Assembly: GCA_029906195.1 (NCBI GenBank)
Contig: JARWSJ010000002.1
Span: forward strand, 806,001-870,000
Source: Chitinophagaceae bacterium 26-R-25
Lineage (GTDB): Bacteria; Bacteroidota; Bacteroidia; Chitinophagales; Chitinophagaceae
DNA length: 64,000 bases
Reading direction: 5' to 3'
Shown here: one piece after another, positions 34,476 to 43,098 of the stretch
Position numbering within the stretch: the first letter of the stretch is position 1
Layout of the letters: every line of letters begins with the position of its first letter
The notes under the pieces: model-generated
Told to the model about the DNA's origin: nothing
Databases searched by the model: none
Seen by the model: only the letters and a program-made list of their open reading frames with translations
Program-made: the position numbers and the translations under genes

Positions 34476-35357
34476 TTAATGACCTCGGCTTGGTCTGCTG
34501 TAGCCACCGCCACCGCCGCCGCCGGAAGTGCCACCACCACCGCCACCTCTATAACTGCCACCAGATGATGATGGTGCAGGAGTATAAGATGGAGGAGTAT
34601 ATGTTCTTTGCGGTCTGCTGTTGCTGTTGTCGTACGTATTGGTGTTATTATAACTTCTGCTGGAAGTACTGTTAGTGCTTCTGTTGCTATTGTTATAGCT
34701 GCTACTGTTAGGAGTATAATAACTGCTTCCACGGCTTGAGCTAGGTCTCACCGCATTCGCATTATTGTAACCATTGTTCAGGTAAGAGCTGCTTGATCTT
34801 GGGTTCAAATACTTATTGCTATTGCTATAGCTGCTGCCCAAATAGCTGCTTGTGTTAAATGCCGGACGGGTATAAGTTGCTCCTGCAACAGGATATTTAC
34901 CCGGATAATAACCGCCTACAGGATAGTAGCTGCAGTAAGGGCTATAATATGGCATTGCATATGGATTGTAAAAACTGTTCCAGTAGTAATAACTGTTCCA
35001 CGGATTGTAAATGCCTGCACCCATGCCGAAACCATAACCATAGCTCATACTGTTCCAGTAGTAATTGCTATATGCAGAATAGTACATTGGATTACCAATG
35101 CTTAAACGAAGAAAACGATCATTGTAATAATCGGAATTGTTGTAGCTGTCATAACTACTGTTGTTGCCGCTGTAATAATCGCGATAATTGTCGTTATTGC
35201 CATTATTACCGGCGTGTGCCGTAGTATATGCTTCGCCTTGCTGAGCTGGGGGTGCCGGAGAATAGTAGGTGTCGTCAGGAGTTTGTCCTTGCTTGTACAC
35301 AGAACAACTGCTTAGAACCACCAATCCCAAAACAACGCTCAAAAATTTGTTATTCAT
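34476..35357 (-). CDS. Low-complexity Tyr/Asn/Ser/Gly-rich lipoprotein
   Basis: A 293-residue lipoprotein with lipobox LSSC. The mature chain is almost entirely low complexity in three blocks: Asn/Tyr/Asp-rich (YRDYYSGNNSSYDSY), Tyr/Pro-rich (NPYAMPYYSPYCSYYPVGG) and a Ser/Asn region leading to a Gly-rich tail (GGGGGTSGGGGGGG) ending SRPSRGH. There is no folded domain I can identify. Such composition suggests a surface or matrix protein with disordered, self-associating character (inference). It has its own terminator and is divergent from proS. Confidence 0.8.
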   Translation of the reverse strand: MNNKFLSVVLGLVVLSSCSVYKQGQTPDDTYYSPAPPAQQGEAYTTAHAGNNGNNDNYRDYYSGNNSSYDSYNNSDYYNDRFLRLSIGNPMYYSAYSNYYWNSMSYGYGFGMGAGIYNPWNSYYYWNSFYNPYAMPYYSPYCSYYPVGGYYPGKYPVAGATYTRPAFNTSSYLGSSYSNSNKYLNPRSSSSYLNNGYNNANAVRPSSSRGSSYYTPNSSSYNNSNRSTNSTSSRSYNNTNTYDNSNSRPQRTYTPPSYTPAPSSSGGSYRGGGGGGTSGGGGGGGYSRPSRGH

Positions 35358-35481
35358 TGCTGAGGGTTTATATTATTAAATATATTTTTGCGCTTTCGCA
35401 AGTATAAAGTTACAACAAATAGTCCACGGATAACTACAAAAGTTTCGGATGAAAACTAACTTTTATATGAACGGGAACGAT

Positions 35482-35584
35482 CGTGAATGGTGAAACGTGA
35501 ATCGTGAATTGGGATTCTCTGTTTGAAAACCATTCCGGCCATTCAGGAACAGATTATTCACGATTGAAGATTCACGTTTCACGC
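35482..35584. repeat. Intergenic inverted-repeat element, family G
   Basis: Left arm GTGAATGGTGAAACGTGAAT (from 35483) and right arm ATTCACGTTTCACGC (ending 35584), with an inner ATTCACGATT copy, are reverse complements; loop about 45 bp. Unlike most elements it lies between divergent genes (lipoprotein and proS). A second copy is at 54474-54543. Confidence 0.85.
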
Positions 35585-35610
35585 TTAAAACACTACAAGA
35601 CTTCAAAAAA

Positions 35611-37089
35611 ATGAGCAAAGAAATTACAAGCAGGCAGCAGGATTATTCGCAATGGTACAATGACCTGGTTCTAAAAGGCGAGTTGGCAGACTATTCCGCG
35701 GTAAGGGGATGTATGGTAATAAAACCATATGGATTCGCTCTTTGGGAAAACATGAGAGATGTGCTGGACAGAAAATTTAAAGATACCGGTCACGTGAATG
35801 CGTATTTCCCCTTGCTTGTGCCCAAAAGCCTTTTTGAAGCGGAGGAAAAAAATGCGGAAGGTTTCGCAAAAGAATGCGCGGTGGTTACGCACTACCGCCT
35901 GAAAACTGATCCTGAGAAGCACGGTAAACTGATCGTAGATCCTGAGGCAAGGCTGGAAGAAGAGCTTATCATCCGCCCAACCAGCGAAGCAATCATCTGG
36001 AACACTTATAAAGGCTGGATACAATCTTACCGCGATTTGCCTTTGCTGATCAACCAGTGGGCAAACGTAATGCGCTGGGAAATGCGTACGCGCCTATTCC
36101 TGAGAACGGCGGAATTTTTGTGGCAGGAAGGCCACACTGCACACGCTACTTCCGAAGAAGCGGTTGCAGAAACTGTTCAAATGCTGGACGTATATGCTGA
36201 TTTCGTAGAACAATACATGGCATTGCCGGTGATCAAAGGAGTGAAAACAGAAAGCGAGCGTTTTGCAGGTGCGGTTGATACATATTGTATTGAGGCGTTG
36301 ATGCAGGATGGGAAAGCCTTGCAGGCGGGAACTTCGCACTTCCTGGGACAAAATTTCGCGAAAGCATTCGACGTAAAATTCTCTGATAAAAATAACAAGC
36401 TGGATTATGTTTGGGCAACCAGCTGGGGTGTGAGCACAAGATTAATTGGTGCGTTGGTAATGGCCCACAGTGATGACGACGGACTGATATTGCCTCCAAA
36501 AATCGCTCCCCTGCAGGTCGTAATTGTTCCTATTTACAAAGGCGACGAGCAAAGAGCTATAATCAAAGAAGTGATGAGCCCGGTGGTAAAAATGTTGAAG
36601 GAGCTTGGCATTTCCGTGAAATACGATGACGCCGACAACTCAAGACCAGGATGGAAATTTGCAGAACACGAGAAAAAAGGTGTGCCTGTTCGTATTGCCG
36701 TTGGCGCAAGAGATCTTGAAAATAATGTTGTAGAGGTTGCGAGACGCGATACAAAGGAAAAAATGAGCGTAAGCATGGACGGTATAGCTTACTATGTTAA
36801 AACTTTGCTGGATGAAATTCAGCTGAACATGTTTGAAAAAGCAAGGATTTACCGCGACGAGCACATCACCAAAGTAAATACATGGGATGAATTTGTGAAT
36901 ACTTTGGAAACAAAAGCCGGATTTGTGTCAGCGCATTGGGATGGCACTGCTGAAACTGAAGCTGCGATCAAAGAAAAAACAAAAGCGACCATTCGCTGCA
37001 TTCCTCTGAACAATGAGCAGGAAAGCGGCAAATGTATTTTAACCGGCAAACCAAGCACGCAGAGAGTGTTGTTTGCGCAAGCTTATTAA
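35611..37089 (+). CDS. proS: Prolyl-tRNA synthetase, short archaeal/eukaryote-type (ProS type 3)
   Basis: A 492-residue class II synthetase that charges tRNA-Pro. It lacks the editing insertion of the long bacterial form and has the C-terminal extension of the type 3 enzymes. Motif 2 and ATP-site residues are in RPTSEAIIW and [15 protein letters not shown], with [13 protein letters not shown] next. The anticodon domain begins near [17 protein letters not shown] 35611 lies 27 bp after a family G arm. Bacteroidota commonly carry this type. A family H element follows the stop. Confidence 0.95.
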   Translation: MSKEITSRQQDYSQWYNDLVLKGELADYSAVRGCMVIKPYGFALWENMRDVLDRKFKDTGHVNAYFPLLVPKSLFEAEEKNAEGFAKECAVVTHYRLKTDPEKHGKLIVDPEARLEEELIIRPTSEAIIWNTYKGWIQSYRDLPLLINQWANVMRWEMRTRLFLRTAEFLWQEGHTAHATSEEAVAETVQMLDVYADFVEQYMALPVIKGVKTESERFAGAVDTYCIEALMQDGKALQAGTSHFLGQNFAKAFDVKFSDKNNKLDYVWATSWGVSTRLIGALVMAHSDDDGLILPPKIAPLQVVIVPIYKGDEQRAIIKEVMSPVVKMLKELGISVKYDDADNSRPGWKFAEHEKKGVPVRIAVGARDLENNVVEVARRDTKEKMSVSMDGIAYYVKTLLDEIQLNMFEKARIYRDEHITKVNTWDEFVNTLETKAGFVSAHWDGTAETEAAIKEKTKATIRCIPLNNEQESGKCILTGKPSTQRVLFAQAY

Positions 37090-37094
37090 AAGAC

Positions 37095-37295
37095 AGGAAC
37101 GCAGATTTTCAAGATTATGATGATTTGTTATGATTTTGTTTTGAGTCGCACAAATTGATGACAGGATATTTCTAACCATTATATTAAAAAAGGAACGTAG
37201 ATTAAAAAGATCTTTGCTGGTTTATAAGATTTTTTATGCTGCTTATTTTTAAGATCATGATAATCATCAAAATCTTGAGAATCTGCGTTCTTTCT
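37095..37295. repeat. Intergenic inverted-repeat element, family H
   Basis: Left arm 37095-37137 starts AGGAACGCAGATTTTCAAGA and right arm 37251-37295 contains AATCTTGAGAATCTGCGTTC. A third partial copy (AGGAACGTAGATT) lies at 37191-37203. Arms match those at 46251-46390 closely. It fills the gap between proS and rlmH. Confidence 0.85.
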
Positions 37296-37305
37296 CATCG
37301 CAACT

Positions 37306-37779
37306 ATGAAGCTGCAACTCTGGTCAATAGGCAAAGCACATGAAGCTTACGTAAAAATGGGTGTGGAAGATTTTACGAAGCGCATCAACAACTATTTTCC
37401 TGCCGACTGGACGATTGTTCCTCCTCTTAAGAATGCAGCTACGCTTTCTGAAGTTGATCTAAAAAGAAAAGAAGGCGAAGTGATCTTGAACATGCTGCAA
37501 AAAGATGATTACCTCGTGCTGCTTGATGAAAGAGGCAAATCATTTTCTTCAGAAAAACTTGCTGAATTTGTACAGCAACGCGCAAATGAAAGCACAAAAA
37601 ATGTTATCTTCCTGATCGGCGGCGCATTTGGCGTAGATGAAGCCGTTTCCAAACGAGCCAATTATAAATGGTCGCTTTCTCAACTTGTATTTCCTCATCA
37701 ATTGGTAAGACTAATTTTGGCAGAGCAGGTGTACAGGGCATGTACGATTTTGCGAAATGAAAAGTATCATCATGTGTAG
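37306..37779 (+). CDS. rlmH: 23S rRNA (pseudouridine1915-N3)-methyltransferase
   Basis: A 157-residue SPOUT methyltransferase acting on pseudouridine 1915 of 23S rRNA. The AdoMet knot has LVLLDERGKSFSSE and FLIGGAFGVDEAV. The C-terminus LAEQVYRACTILRNEKYHH is diagnostic. ATG 37306 follows the family H element by 10 bp. The length is the family standard. Confidence 0.96.
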   Translation: MKLQLWSIGKAHEAYVKMGVEDFTKRINNYFPADWTIVPPLKNAATLSEVDLKRKEGEVILNMLQKDDYLVLLDERGKSFSSEKLAEFVQQRANESTKNVIFLIGGAFGVDEAVSKRANYKWSLSQLVFPHQLVRLILAEQVYRACTILRNEKYHHV

Positions 37780-37784
37780 AGGAG

Positions 37785-37957
37785 AAGTCAAAAGGCAAAA
37801 TTAAAAAGTAAAAAAGATGGAACTCTTTATGGGTTTGCTTTTGAATTTTTACTTTTTACTTCTTACTTTTTTAAATAGTTTTAGTGAAAATGTGTTGTGG
37901 TGCATCTTTACTTACACAACTGTTTTTACTTTTGATTTTTACTTTTTATTTTTTACA
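37785..37957. repeat. Intergenic inverted-repeat element, family I
   Basis: Left arm AAAATTAAAAAGTAAAAAAG (37797-37816). Right arms at 37840-37874 (AATTTTTACTTTTTACTTC) and again at 37922-37957. The second right arm ends 4 bp before the rhomboid ATG. Confidence 0.75.
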
Positions 37958-37961
37958 GCCC

Positions 37962-38612
37962 ATGTTAACTTTTAGCATAACAACCATCATCATCGTCGTA
38001 ACCTGTATAGTGTCGTTCATAGCGTTTGGCAACGAGCGATTAAAAAATGATCTGCTCTTCTGGCCATCCGAAGTTGATGACAGAAGACAATACTATCGGT
38101 TTCTCACATACGGATTTGTTCATGGAGATTTTATTCACTTAGGATTCAATATGCTTTCGCTGTACTCATTTGGTACCTATGTGGAGAAATATCTTTTTAC
38201 ACAGAGTCATTTATTTGGACATTCTGCTGCTACCATGTACATATTGCTATATGTGCTGGGGCTTATCGTTTCTGCGATTCCGGATTATTTCTACTACAGA
38301 AATTATTCCAGCTATCGTGCTTTAGGTGCTTCCGGAGCCGTGTGTGCCGTGATTTTTGCGGGAATTATGCTGGAACCCAAACTGCCGATATCAATGTTCT
38401 TTATACCAGTTCGCATACCGGGTTATATCTTCGGCGTTATTTTCATTGCCATTTCAATTTGGCTCGGAAAAAGAGGTGGAGACAATATTGGTCACCGCGC
38501 TCACATCAGCGGAGCGATATTCGGCATTTTGTTTACCATTATAGCCGCCAGGGCATTTTCAAATTTCGACGTTGTGAAATCGTTTTTAGATGCGGTGTTG
38601 AATAGGTATTAG
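37962..38612 (+). CDS. Rhomboid-family intramembrane serine protease
   Basis: A 216-residue, six-helix membrane protein. ATG 37962 is chosen because the frame upstream is entirely family I repeat. The catalytic serine is in ALGASGAVCAV and the histidine in NIGHRAHISGA, the usual Ser-His dyad. FVHGDFIHLGFNMLSL is the conserved loop and helix 2 motif. Substrates are unknown. The final codons lie beside the family L arm at 38609. Confidence 0.9.
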   Translation: MLTFSITTIIIVVTCIVSFIAFGNERLKNDLLFWPSEVDDRRQYYRFLTYGFVHGDFIHLGFNMLSLYSFGTYVEKYLFTQSHLFGHSAATMYILLYVLGLIVSAIPDYFYYRNYSSYRALGASGAVCAVIFAGIMLEPKLPISMFFIPVRIPGYIFGVIFIAISIWLGKRGGDNIGHRAHISGAIFGILFTIIAARAFSNFDVVKSFLDAVLNRY

Positions 38613-38789
38613 GAAGTTGTTAGTTGATAGGGAAGTTGCCAGTGGCCGGTTTCCGGTGGCCTGTAGTTGAAATTCAAAATTTGTTTTGAAATAGAAGACT
38701 GCCACAATTCTTAGAAAAATTGTGCACCAAAACACTGGCATCTGGTAACTGGCTACCGGCAACCAAATACTAACAACTAACAACCCTAC
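38609..38789. repeat. Intergenic inverted-repeat element, family L, between convergent genes
   Basis: Left arm 38609-38659 includes GTTGTTAGTTGATAGGG and GCCAGTGGCCGG. Right arm 38733-38789 includes ACTGGCATCTGG and ACTAACAACTAACAACCC. The order is the reverse complement. The loop contains a CACAATT/AATTGTG hairpin. The right arm ends in the stop codon of the GH1 gene. Here no gene lies between the arms. Confidence 0.85.
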
Positions 38790-40141
38790 TGTGTCAGCAA
38801 ATCCCTGAACCAATAGCCAGAATCTTTTATCGTGCGTAGTTGTGTTTTGAAATCTACGTGTATCAAGCCGAATCGTGCGTTGTAGCCTTCGGACCATTCA
38901 AAGTTGTCCATTAAGGTCCAGGCCATATAGCCTTTAACATTGATGCCTTCTTTCTTTGCTTTAAGTACAGCCTGCAAGTGGCTTTGGAAATAGTCAATGC
39001 GTTGCTGATCAGCTATTGCACCATCTTTAACAACGTCGTTAAAAGCGGCACCATTTTCTGAAATAATAAGTTCCTTAATGGCACCATATTTCCAAAATTG
39101 CTTAATGATGTTATAAAAACCATTTGCATTTATTTCCCAACCCATTGCTGTGTGAGGAACTTTTCGAGTTGCTGCTTTTACTTCAGAAGCATTCACAATT
39201 GGAATGAATGGATTGTGTTTTACAACTACCGGAAAATAATTTTGCAGTCCAATGAAATCCATGTCGAACCTAAGCTTGTCGGTATATTTCCATGCAGTAT
39301 TGGCCAGTTCCAGTTTTTCGAGCAACGCAAAATCATCTTTAGGGTAACCCTTGCCAAGCAATGGTTCGATAAATAACCTATTGAGAAGAATGTCTGTTTT
39401 AAGCGCAGCCGCTTTATCTTCTTTTGAATCGCTAAAAGGAATTACCTGCGAGCAGGAGAACGTGGTGCCGATATATGCTTTGGAAACTTCACTGCGTAGA
39501 ATGCGGCCTCCTTCTGCCTGCGCCATTGCGGCGTGGTGAACAGCTTTAAGAAAATTGGTCACGCCCGTTTTGCCCGGCGCATGTTTGCCGATCATATAAC
39601 CCAGCATGGTAAAGCCAAACGGCTCATTCAGCACAATCCATTTTTTTACTTTATCACCATATTCTGTCGCGCAAAACGTAGCATAACGATTGAACCATTT
39701 GTTCATATGGTGACTTGTCCATCCGCCTTCTTTTTCCAGTGCAGCTGGAAGGTCCCAGTGGTACAGGGTTACAAACGGATCCATGTCGAGCTTGAGACAT
39801 TCATCAATTACTTTATGATAAAATGCAACGCCTTCTTTATTTGGTTTGCCAGTACCCTCGGGAAATATTCTGGACCAAGAAATGGAAAAACGAAAAGCTT
39901 TGAAGCCAAGTGCTTTTGCGAGCAATAAGTCGTCTTTATAACGGTGGTAAAAGTCGCAGGCTACATAAGGCTTTGCAGCGCCTTTGATCTTTCCCTGCCT
40001 GCGGGCAAAATTATCCCAGATAGAAGGGCCGCGGCCATCTTCACTATAAGCGCCTTCATTTTGAGCCGCAGCCATCGCTACGCCCCAAATAAAGTTTTCT
40101 CCAAAATCTTTCAGGCGGAAAGGTAGTTTACTTGATGTCAC
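38786..40141 (-). CDS. GH1 beta-glucosidase-type glycoside hydrolase
   Basis: A 451-residue GH1 enzyme. The acid/base glutamate is in VLNEPFGFT and the nucleophile in IISENGAAF, both canonical. N-terminal FIWGVAMAAAQNEG and WSRIFPEGTGKPN also match. No signal peptide is seen, so it is probably cytosolic, splitting beta-glucosides or related disaccharides. Specificity is not decided by these motifs. It is not near other sugar genes. Confidence 0.93.
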   Translation of the reverse strand: MTSSKLPFRLKDFGENFIWGVAMAAAQNEGAYSEDGRGPSIWDNFARRQGKIKGAAKPYVACDFYHRYKDDLLLAKALGFKAFRFSISWSRIFPEGTGKPNKEGVAFYHKVIDECLKLDMDPFVTLYHWDLPAALEKEGGWTSHHMNKWFNRYATFCATEYGDKVKKWIVLNEPFGFTMLGYMIGKHAPGKTGVTNFLKAVHHAAMAQAEGGRILRSEVSKAYIGTTFSCSQVIPFSDSKEDKAAALKTDILLNRLFIEPLLGKGYPKDDFALLEKLELANTAWKYTDKLRFDMDFIGLQNYFPVVVKHNPFIPIVNASEVKAATRKVPHTAMGWEINANGFYNIIKQFWKYGAIKELIISENGAAFNDVVKDGAIADQQRIDYFQSHLQAVLKAKKEGINVKGYMAWTLMDNFEWSEGYNARFGLIHVDFKTQLRTIKDSGYWFRDLLTQ

Positions 40142-40229
40142 GTCTTCACTAAGGTTTTGATTTTACATTATCATAAAATCGTAAAGAACAATGTACGAAA
40201 GAAGTATGAACATATTGTTATGTTTTCCG

Positions 40230-40348
40230 TAGAGACGCTTTGAAAGCGTCTCTTGCTGCATCATTTTGATGGTGTTTTCTTGTAGCAATTGCGATATTAG
40301 ATCGCACACGCTGTATGTTTTAGAGAGACGCATTTAATGCGTCTCTAC
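40230..40348. repeat. Paired hairpins, family K
   Basis: GAGACGCTT/AAGCGTCTC at 40232-40252 and AGAGACGCATT/AATGCGTCTCT at 40324-40346 are two tight palindromes about 70 bp apart. The second contains the stop codon of the downstream-strand MORN gene at its centre. Confidence 0.88.
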
Positions 40349-41203
40349 ATAATCTTTTTCAAACATCAATTTGCCGCGTTTATTGTAGATGCTAAGTCGT
40401 ACCAGGCTGCCATTTGAATCATACCATTTCCATTCTCTTGTTTTAACGCCATTATCATAATTACCAACGGATTTCATTCTTCGGCCATTTTCTTCAATTG
40501 TTAGCAGCCATACCCCGTTGCGCATGCCGTTGTTGTAATAACCTGAGTCCTGCACGGTTCCATCTTCAAAGAAGTTCATGTATAAGCCATGCTGAAGACA
40601 TGAAAAGAATGGGGGTTTATAGGAAGGAGAACTAATATTCTGCTGCACCAATGCCGGAAGAAAAATTCTTTCTGAAGGATTGCCGGCAATATTGAATGAA
40701 TAGTAAGACGTAAGTTGTTTGAATGCCGCAGTCATATCCCTCTTTGCAAGCGTAGTTAATGGATAGATGATTTGCTTGCCATCTTTTCTTGCAAATTCAT
40801 TTATGATCATGCTGTACCGAAAAGCATTGTAAGTTCTCAGGTAACGCACGTTTCCGTTGGGATACCACACTTTCCAGACACCATCTGGAATATTGTTTTT
40901 AAAACTTCCCGAGTCGCAAATAATGCCTGAATCGTACCAACTGTTCCATGTGCCATTTAGTTTCCGATTCTTAAAATGACCGTGAAACCTGATGTTTGTT
41001 GTGTTTTCGGAAACTGCAATTTCATTAACAATATAGCGGTGATTGTCTGCAATTTCATCCTGAAATACAGAAGTGCTTTCAATTTGTCTGATCAATTCCG
41101 AATGAGGCTGTGTGGAAGTATCAGAATTTGCAATCGTTGAATCGTTGGCAACACACCGGGTAATGCAAAACAGCATTACACAAGTGTAAGTAATGTGTTT
41201 CAT
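40334..41203 (-). CDS. MORN-repeat (YwqK-like) secreted protein
   Basis: A 289-residue protein with an N-terminal signal segment (YTCVMLFCITRCVAN). It carries several MORN_2-type units of the form G-x-W-x-x-[WY]-x-x-[DN]-G: NGTWNSWYDSG, DGVWKVWYPNGNVRY, NGVWLLTIEENGR and REWKWYDSNGSLV. Such repeats are usually structural. Function is unknown. It starts 16 bp after the miaA stop, so they probably share a transcript. Its last four residues VETH and the TAA stop are encoded by a family K palindrome. Confidence 0.8.
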   Translation of the reverse strand: MKHITYTCVMLFCITRCVANDSTIANSDTSTQPHSELIRQIESTSVFQDEIADNHRYIVNEIAVSENTTNIRFHGHFKNRKLNGTWNSWYDSGIICDSGSFKNNIPDGVWKVWYPNGNVRYLRTYNAFRYSMIINEFARKDGKQIIYPLTTLAKRDMTAAFKQLTSYYSFNIAGNPSERIFLPALVQQNISSPSYKPPFFSCLQHGLYMNFFEDGTVQDSGYYNNGMRNGVWLLTIEENGRRMKSVGNYDNGVKTREWKWYDSNGSLVRLSIYNKRGKLMFEKDYVETH

Positions 41204-41219
41204 ATATGGCCTGCTTTTG

Positions 41220-42125
41220 TTATCGCGGGATATTGGACACGTAATCTTCTATGTTGCTGATGTTTGTGGGTGCAAACCATTGAATGGCTGCGTCTCTGGA
41301 AAACCAGGTAATTTGCCTTTTCGCGTAGTGTCTTGTGTTCTGCTTGATGAGTTCTGCTGCTTTCTCTAATGTTATTCTTCCTTCCATATAGTCAAACAAC
41401 TCAGAGTAGCCAACAGTTTGCAAAGCATTCAAATTTCTTTGTGGAAATAATGCGGAGGCTTCTTCAAGCAGGCCTTCATTCATCATTTCATCAACGCGTG
41501 TATTGATTTGGCTGTAGAGAATTTCACGAGGCAATTGCAAACCAATCTTAACGATGTTGAAGGGCCTTTCTTTTTTGAGGTTTGATTGAAAGCTTCTTAT
41601 TGATCTTCCGGTAGATACCACCACTTCAAGCGCACGCATAAGGCGTTGTGGGTTATGCTGCTCACCGGTGGCAAAATATTCGGGATCTTTTTCTTTTACT
41701 TCGCTTTGCAACCATTCAAGTCCTTTTTGCTCAAATGATTGTATGATGTTTTGTCGCACATCAGCAGAAATTTTCGGAATCTCATCCATGCCTTCGCAAA
41801 ATGCCTTTACATATAGACCCGTACCACCTACCATTATAGTAGTATTTTTTGTAATAAATATATCGGCGGCTTTGGCGAGTGCATATTCTTCAAAAACGGC
41901 GGCATTTACTTCATCATGTATTGAATGGGAGTTGATAAAATAATGTTTTACCTCCTCTAATTGCTGCGATGTTGGTTTTGCCACACCAATATTCATTTCC
42001 CGGAAACACTGGCGCGAGTCAGCAGAAATAATTGGCGTGTCAAACTTTTTTGCCAGCTGAATAGCCAAAGAAGTTTTTCCAACAGCAGTGGGCCCAACGA
42101 TTATGATAACTGTGTGAGGTAGAAT
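41220..42125 (-). CDS. miaA: tRNA dimethylallyltransferase; no standard start codon visible
   Basis: Encodes MiaA, which adds a dimethylallyl group to A37 of tRNAs. The P-loop GPTAVGKTS, then SADSRQCFREMNIG and VGGTGLYVKAF, are intact. Upstream of the P-loop the frame reads back TVIII then HPLISIL to a TAA at 42138-42140, with no ATG, GTG or TTG. The only in-frame TTG (42068) lies inside the P-loop region and would remove the nucleotide site. I place the start at an ATT (42125), giving 301 residues. The missing start coincides with a family C arm at 42123-42160. A rare ATT start, a sequence error or a damaged gene are all possible. Confidence 0.85.
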   Translation of the reverse strand: MLPHTVIIIVGPTAVGKTSLAIQLAKKFDTPIISADSRQCFREMNIGVAKPTSQQLEEVKHYFINSHSIHDEVNAAVFEEYALAKAADIFITKNTTIMVGGTGLYVKAFCEGMDEIPKISADVRQNIIQSFEQKGLEWLQSEVKEKDPEYFATGEQHNPQRLMRALEVVVSTGRSIRSFQSNLKKERPFNIVKIGLQLPREILYSQINTRVDEMMNEGLLEEASALFPQRNLNALQTVGYSELFDYMEGRITLEKAAELIKQNTRHYAKRQITWFSRDAAIQWFAPTNISNIEDYVSNIPR

Positions 42126-42160
42126 AGAAATTAGGAATTAGGAATTAGGAATTAGAAACC
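42123..42160. repeat. Family C repeat arm overlapping the miaA start
   Basis: Five AATTAGG/AATTAGA units in tandem. On the minus strand they run directly into the first codons of miaA. Only a weak complementary CCTGATTC segment follows at 42177-42184. Confidence 0.85.
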
Positions 42161-42204
42161 AGGAATATTTCGGATGCCTGATTCTTTTTGATTTAGGAGA
42201 GGTT

Positions 42205-42298
42205 TTGACACTAAGTTTCTTTAAGTGAATCCCTTAGTGAAACTTAGTGTCCTTAGTGTCCGCCCGGATGAATCCATTCGGACAAGCCTTAGTGGTAA
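42205..42298. repeat. Intergenic repeat, family B
   Basis: GACACTAAGTTTC at 42207-42219 is reverse-complementary to GAAACTTAGTGTC at 42238-42250. Further right, CTTAGTGTC and CTTAGTGG units enclose a GTCCG/CGGAC hairpin (42258-42283). It separates miaA from the pRiA4b-type gene. Confidence 0.8.
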
Positions 42299-42322
42299 TA
42301 TTTGAGATTCGAAGCATCTCTT

Positions 42323-42892
42323 CTAGAAGTCATCGGTTTCTTCGGTGCTTTCTTCTTCTTCGTTGGAATCTGAATCTGTATCATCCTCTTCGCCTTCTTC
42401 GCCAAAACCTTCCGCACCTTTTGTAAGATCATATTTTTCTTCGATCTCTGTAAGCTTATCGCCGCCGATTCCCTTTGTACCGTATTGAGATGGTCCAATC
42501 CCTTCTGTTCTGATAACAACAGGGTAGGTGAGTTTAGCGTTTTCTTCTTTGGAAACATTGATCAATTCAACCAGGAATGTCCAGTTCTTCGCAAAATCGT
42601 ATACGTAAATAAATTTTTGATTAGGGTCAAAAATCTCGGTGCCAATTAAAGTCGCGTCCATTAATAATGGATCAGCTTTATAAGGCTTATTGTATTTTTC
42701 AAGAGAAATTTCCCTTCCTCTTTGCCAGTGATCATTGCTGCGATAAAAAGTAGCCTGGTGTTTACTATCAAATTCATAGGCTTTTAATATCACCTGGTGA
42801 AGCTCCAAAAAAGTTTGTTTGTGCTTCACTACAACGTCTCTGTAAATGCTATCATCTTCTTCGAAATAGATCCTGAATTTTAAAACAGCCAT
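42323..42892 (-). CDS. Plasmid pRiA4b ORF-3-like family protein
   Basis: A 189-residue protein with the pRiA4b_ORF3/IS1096 passenger-like fold: KFRIYFEEDDSIYRDVVV, LHQVILKAYEFD and FIYVYDFAKNWTFLVEL are typical. The C-terminal 40 residues are highly acidic (GEEGEEDDTDSDSNEEEEST). The family name recalls mobile elements, but no transposase lies nearby and the gene looks chromosomal. Function is unknown. It has family B and family J elements on either side. Confidence 0.88.
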   Translation of the reverse strand: MAVLKFRIYFEEDDSIYRDVVVKHKQTFLELHQVILKAYEFDSKHQATFYRSNDHWQRGREISLEKYNKPYKADPLLMDATLIGTEIFDPNQKFIYVYDFAKNWTFLVELINVSKEENAKLTYPVVIRTEGIGPSQYGTKGIGGDKLTEIEEKYDLTKGAEGFGEEGEEDDTDSDSNEEEESTEETDDF

Positions 42893-42976
42893 GATTTCTA
42901 AAAATTAATTCAATATCAATAAATCGTTCGTTTGCGTGCCCAAAATAAAACAAAATAGTGAAAAGCAGAATGGTAA

Positions 42977-43098
42977 ATGCTTAATGCTTAATGCCGAACG
43001 CTTAACGCTCAACGCAGAACTTCGTGTGTTCTTTGCGTTCTGCGTTAAGCTTTAAGCGTTAAGCGTTTTGCGTTCCGCGTTCTGCATTCAGCGTTATA
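42977..43098. repeat. Large inverted-repeat element, family J
   Basis: Left arm 42977-43025 is built from GCTTAATG/GCTTAACGC and CAACGCAGAAC units. Right arm 43027-43098 repeats GCGTTCTGCGTTAAGC and TTAAGCGTTAAGCG units. The arms nearly touch, so almost the whole element can fold on itself. The right arm reaches about 40 bp into the cca coding region. Confidence 0.9.

Noticed and set aside
34409-34732. Frames inside the Gly/Ser-rich lipoprotein gene
   Set aside because: They are by-products of low-complexity codons; the lipobox-bearing frame is the coherent protein.
42289-42558. 89-codon frame overlapping the pRiA4b-type gene
   Set aside because: It is an alternate reading of the acidic-tail region (Lys/Arg-rich) with no independent start signal.
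42323-42892. Mobile element suggested by the pRiA4b/IS1096 family name
   Set aside because: No transposase, terminal repeats or target duplication was found around it; this family is common on chromosomes.
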